In this document: piece by piece, positions 4,855 through 8,101 of the stretch
Numbering within the stretch: position 1 is the first letter of the stretch
How the letters are laid out: every line of letters starts with the position of its first letter
Translations under genes and position numbers: made by a program
Source: JANMEX01 sp031423755
Lineage (GTDB): Bacteria > Pseudomonadota > Alphaproteobacteria > Rhizobiales > Rhizobiaceae
NCBI GenBank assembly: GCA_031423755.1
Contig: JANPGC010000178.1
Span: 1-8,101, forward strand
Reading direction: 5' to 3'
Length of the DNA: 8,101 nucleotides
Notes under the pieces: model-generated
Told to the model about the DNA's origin: nothing
Seen by the model: only the letters and a program-made list of their open reading frames with translations
The model's database searches: none

Positions 4855-7128
4855 ATGCGCGATCAGGCGTCCGGTCCACGCGTCTTGTTGAAACGGCTGC
4901 GCGAGCTGATGGCGGAAGCGTTGGAGCCGCAGGACCGGCTTGACCGGATTGTCGGCGAAATCGCCAAGAACATGGTCGCCGAGGTTTGCTCGTTCTATGT
5001 GCTGCGCTCTGACGGGGTGCTGGAACTTTATGCCACGGTCGGCCTCAATCCGGATGCCGTGCATCTGGCGCAGCTGAGGCTGGGCGAGGGCCTGGTCGGA
5101 ACGATTGCGGCGGGCGCGCAGGGGCTGAACCTTTCGGATGCGCAGAGCCATCCGGCGTTCGCCTATCTGCCGGAGACGGGCGAAGAGATCTATCACTCGT
5201 TTCTTGGCGTTCCGATCTTGCGGGCCGGGCGGACGCTTGGCGTTCTGGTGGTCCAGAACCGGACGATGCGGACCTACCGCGAAGATGAGGTTGAGGCGCT
5301 TGAGACGACCGGCATGGTGCTGGCGGAGATGATTGCCTCGGGCGATCTGGTGCGGCTGTCGCGCCCGGGCGTGCTGATTGATCTGAAAAAGCCGGTGTCG
5401 CTGGCCGGATTGAATTTCAACGAAGGCATCGGGCTTGGCCATGTCGTGCTGCATGAGCACCGCATTGTGGTCAAGAACCTGTTTGCCGAAGATTCAGAGA
5501 CGGAGAAGAAGCGGCTCGACAATTCGATGGGGACGCTGCGCCTGTCGATTGATGACATGCTGTCGCGGCGAGAAGTGTCGGGCGAGGGCGAGCACCGGGC
5601 GGTGCTGGAAGCCTACCGGATGTTTGCGCATGACCGGGGCTGGGTGCGGCGGCTGGAAGAGGCGATCAACAACGGCCTGACGGCGGAAGCGGCTGTTGAA
5701 AAGGTGCAGAGCGACACCCGTGCGCGCATGCAGCACATGACCGATCCTTACCTTCGTGAGCGGCTGAATGATTTTGACGATCTGGCCAACCGTCTGTTGC
5801 GCCAACTGATGGGGCAGGATGTTTCGACGTTGGCGGAGACACTGCCGAAGGATGCGATCATCCTTGCCCGCTCGATGGGCGCGGCGGAGCTTCTGGACTA
5901 TCCGCGCGAGAAAATACGCGGGCTGGTCATCGAAGAGGGTGCGATCACCAGCCATGTGGTGATTGTCGCCAAGGCGATGAGCATTCCGGTGGTCGGCCAG
6001 GTCAAGGGCGTGGTGGCGCTGGCTGAGAATGGCGATTCGATCATCATCGACGGTGTTGACGGCAAGGTGCATCTTCGGCCGCAGAATGACGTCGAGATCG
6101 CCTATGCCGAAAAGGTGCGGTTCCGCGCCAAGCGGCAGGAAATGTACCGCGAACTGCGGGACGTGCCGTCGGTCTCCAAGGATGGCGTGAAGATCGACCT
6201 TTTGATGAATGCGGGCCTGATGGTTGACCTGCCGCAGCTGGATGAATCGGGTGCGGGCGGGATCGGGCTTTTCCGGACTGAATTGCAGTTCATGGTGGCG
6301 TCGGCCTTCCCGCGCGCGGAGGCGCAGGAAGAGCTTTACCGCGATGTGCTGGATGCGGCGGGCAAGAAGCCGGTGACATTCCGCACGCTCGACATCGGCG
6401 GCGACAAGGCCTTGCCGTATTTCCGCGATGTGCCAGTTGAGGAAAATCCGGCGATGGGCTGGCGGGCGATCCGAATGTCACTGGACCGGCCGGGGCTGTT
6501 GCGCACGCAAATCCGCGCGCTCTTGAAGGCTGCGGGCGGGCGTGAGCTGCGTGTCATGCTGCCGATGATCACCGAAGTGGCGGAATTGACGGCGGCGCGC
6601 GATATCATCGACCGCGAAATCCGGCATCTGTCGAAGTTTGCACACCAGCTGCCGCGCACGTTCAAACTGGGCGCGATGCTGGAGGTGCCGGCGCTGCTGT
6701 TCCAGCTGGATGAACTCTACAAGATGGTCGATTTCGTTTCGGTCGGCTCGAATGATCTGTTTCAGTTCATGATGGCCGTGGACCGCGGTTCGGCGCATCT
6801 TTCGGACCGGTTTGATCCGATGTCCGTGTCGTTCCTTCGCTCCTTGCGTTCAATTGCGGAGGCGGCGGACAGGGCCGGCAAGCCGGTGACGCTGTGCGGC
6901 GAGCTTGGCGGCAAGCCGCTGACGGCGATGGCGCTGCTGGCCGTCGGGTTCCGGTCGCTGTCGATGTCGGCGGCGGCAATCGGACCGGTGAAGGCGATGC
7001 TGCTCGGCCTTGATATTGCAGTGCTGCGGGAGGAGATGGACGCGATCCTGCTCCCGGGATCGCCGAAGATCGCTTCGGTGCGCGGTTTCCTCAAAGCGCA
7101 TGCCGAGCGCAACAACATTCCGCTTTGA
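4855..7128 (+). CDS. ptsP: PEP-protein phosphotransferase PtsP (EI-Ntr)
   Basis: PtsP is enzyme I of the nitrogen-related phosphotransferase system. It takes phosphate from phosphoenolpyruvate onto a histidine and passes it to NPr and then EIIA-Ntr, a cytoplasmic regulatory chain linked to nitrogen, potassium and carbon status. The protein has 757 residues from this start, the usual size. A GAF domain spans about 20-162 (in alphaproteobacteria known to sense glutamine). The enzyme I N-terminal region follows, with the phosphohistidine motif GAITSH at 362-367 (H367). The PEP-binding TIM barrel then shows GIGLFRTE (469-476), LDIGGDK (512-518), MLEVPA (608-613), GSNDLFQF (631-638) and the active-site TLCGELGG (679-686, C681). 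All catalytic residues are present. The N-terminus MRDQASGPRVLLKRLRE matches my memory of rhizobial PtsP starts. prfA begins 2 bases after the stop, suggesting one operon. Confidence 0.95.
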   Translation: MRDQASGPRVLLKRLRELMAEALEPQDRLDRIVGEIAKNMVAEVCSFYVLRSDGVLELYATVGLNPDAVHLAQLRLGEGLVGTIAAGAQGLNLSDAQSHPAFAYLPETGEEIYHSFLGVPILRAGRTLGVLVVQNRTMRTYREDEVEALETTGMVLAEMIASGDLVRLSRPGVLIDLKKPVSLAGLNFNEGIGLGHVVLHEHRIVVKNLFAEDSETEKKRLDNSMGTLRLSIDDMLSRREVSGEGEHRAVLEAYRMFAHDRGWVRRLEEAINNGLTAEAAVEKVQSDTRARMQHMTDPYLRERLNDFDDLANRLLRQLMGQDVSTLAETLPKDAIILARSMGAAELLDYPREKIRGLVIEEGAITSHVVIVAKAMSIPVVGQVKGVVALAENGDSIIIDGVDGKVHLRPQNDVEIAYAEKVRFRAKRQEMYRELRDVPSVSKDGVKIDLLMNAGLMVDLPQLDESGAGGIGLFRTELQFMVASAFPRAEAQEELYRDVLDAAGKKPVTFRTLDIGGDKALPYFRDVPVEENPAMGWRAIRMSLDRPGLLRTQIRALLKAAGGRELRVMLPMITEVAELTAARDIIDREIRHLSKFAHQLPRTFKLGAMLEVPALLFQLDELYKMVDFVSVGSNDLFQFMMAVDRGSAHLSDRFDPMSVSFLRSLRSIAEAADRAGKPVTLCGELGGKPLTAMALLAVGFRSLSMSAAAIGPVKAMLLGLDIAVLREEMDAILLPGSPKIASVRGFLKAHAERNNIPL

Positions 7129-7130
7129 TC

Positions 7131-8101
7131 ATGACAAACTTGCCAGCCGCGCGGCTCGATCAGCTTGTAAAACGCCATGCCATGATCGAGGCGGAGATGG
7201 CGGGAGGGCCGTCGGCGGAAGATTATGTGCGGCTGTCCTCGGAATATTCCGAGCTTGGCGATATTGTCGGCAAGACCAAGGAATGGCAGCAGGTTTGCAG
7301 GGAAGAGGATGACCTTGCGCATATCCTCGCCGACTCCGCGTCTGACAGCGAAATGCATGCGCTGGCGGAAGAGGAGCTGCCGGTTCTGGCAGAACGGCGC
7401 GAGGCTTTGGAGCAAGACATTCAGCTGCTGCTTTTGCCGAAAGATGCTGCGGACGAGCGCTCGGTCATCTTGGAAATACGCGCGGGGACTGGCGGATCAG
7501 AGGCGGCGCTTTTTGCAGGTGATTTGTTCCGGATGTATGAGCGCTATGCCTCTGTGCACGGCTGGAAAGTGTCCGTTGACTCTGCCAGCGATGGCGAGGC
7601 GGGCGGCTACAAGGAAATCATTGCCTCAGTTTCCGGCAAGGGCGTTTATGCCAAGCTGAAGTTCGAGTCCGGGGTGCACCGGGTGCAGCGGGTTCCGGCG
7701 ACCGAAGCGTCAGGGCGAATTCATACTTCGGCTGCGACGGTTGCTGTTTTGCCGGAAGCGGAGGATGTCGACATTGAAATCCGCAATGAAGACATTCGCA
7801 TCGACACGATGCGCGCGTCCGGCGCGGGCGGCCAGCATGTGAACACGACGGACTCGGCTGTGCGCATCACGCATTTGCCGACCGGTGTGATGGTGGTCCA
7901 GGCGGAGAAATCCCAGCACCAGAACCGCGCACGGGCGATGCAGATCTTGCGGACCAAGCTCTATGATCTGAAGCGGCAGGCGCTCGATGATGCACGGGCG
8001 GAGGACCGCAAATCACAAGTGGGTTCCGGGGACCGGTCTGAACGGATACGCACCTATAATTTCCCGCAAGGGCGGGTGAGCGATCACCGGATCAATCTGA
8101 C
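7131..8101 (+). CDS. prfA: Peptide chain release factor 1 (3' end cut)
   Basis: RF1 recognises UAA and UAG stop codons on the ribosome and triggers release of the finished protein. The frame is open from the ATG at 7131 to the window edge: 323 complete codons plus two bases. RF1 is about 360 residues in E. coli, so roughly 35-40 residues are missing on the right. The stop-codon reading tripeptide PAT is at 189-191 in RVPATEA, which marks RF1 rather than RF2 (SPF). The catalytic GGQ is at 233-235 in GAGGQHVN, and the helical N-terminal domain covers about 1-110. The start lies 2 bases after the ptsP stop and has no clear ribosome binding site, so translational coupling to ptsP is likely. An in-frame ATG at codon 18 is possible but would shorten the conserved N-terminal helix. 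In relatives prmC, which methylates the GGQ glutamine, usually follows; it lies outside the window. Confidence 0.96.
   Translation, partial: MTNLPAARLDQLVKRHAMIEAEMAGGPSAEDYVRLSSEYSELGDIVGKTKEWQQVCREEDDLAHILADSASDSEMHALAEEELPVLAERREALEQDIQLLLLPKDAADERSVILEIRAGTGGSEAALFAGDLFRMYERYASVHGWKVSVDSASDGEAGGYKEIIASVSGKGVYAKLKFESGVHRVQRVPATEASGRIHTSAATVAVLPEAEDVDIEIRNEDIRIDTMRASGAGGQHVNTTDSAVRITHLPTGVMVVQAEKSQHQNRARAMQILRTKLYDLKRQALDDARAEDRKSQVGSGDRSERIRTYNFPQGRVSDHRINL

Noticed and set aside
4739..4860. CRISPR array
   Set aside because: Only one repeat-like half is present, with no second copy at CRISPR spacing and no cas genes in the window. The 10-bp direct repeat 60 bases apart does not include the repeat-like part.
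4726..5460. 244-residue minus-strand frame
   Set aside because: Antisense shadow of the GAF region of ptsP, rich in Arg, His and Gln, as is typical of reversed GC-rich coding sequence.

Overview
The window is a piece of chromosome from an alphaproteobacterium, almost certainly of the order Hyphomicrobiales (Rhizobiales). The evidence is the block ubiG (minus strand) / lysC / ptsP / prfA (plus strand), whose order and proteins match the conserved locus known from Sinorhizobium, Brucella, Mesorhizobium and relatives. Core genes are about 60% GC (36 of 60 bases in a sample of ptsP) and the intergenic DNA carries palindromic repeats of a kind common in these genomes. I cannot place it below order.

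Layout. Bases 1-153 hold an imperfect inverted repeat plus a perfect 11-bp hairpin, probably dispersed repeat elements. Bases 267-890 (minus) encode an unrecognised, very AT-rich four-helix membrane protein with a GTG start. Bases 891-1263 appear non-coding and contain a second palindromic element. ubiG (1264-2013, minus) and lysC (2179-3432, plus) are divergent. Between lysC and ptsP, where I would expect the two genes to lie close together, sits an accessory cassette on the minus strand: a DUF3800 protein (3796-4662) followed by a 71-residue protein (3464-3679). ptsP (4855-7128) follows a leader with a terminator-like hairpin, and prfA starts 2 bases after ptsP and runs off the right edge.

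The core genes are housekeeping: a ubiquinone O-methyltransferase, aspartokinase for the Lys/Thr/Met/diaminopimelate branch, the first enzyme of the nitrogen-related phosphotransferase system, and peptide chain release factor 1. ptsP and prfA look co-transcribed and possibly translationally coupled.

The parts least explained are the accessory ones: the DUF3800 plus small-protein pair, the AT-rich membrane protein bracketed by repeats, and the ptsP leader, where two mutually exclusive hairpins can be drawn. The DUF3800 pair is the best candidate for an undescribed two-gene system, but nothing in the sequence proves a function for it.
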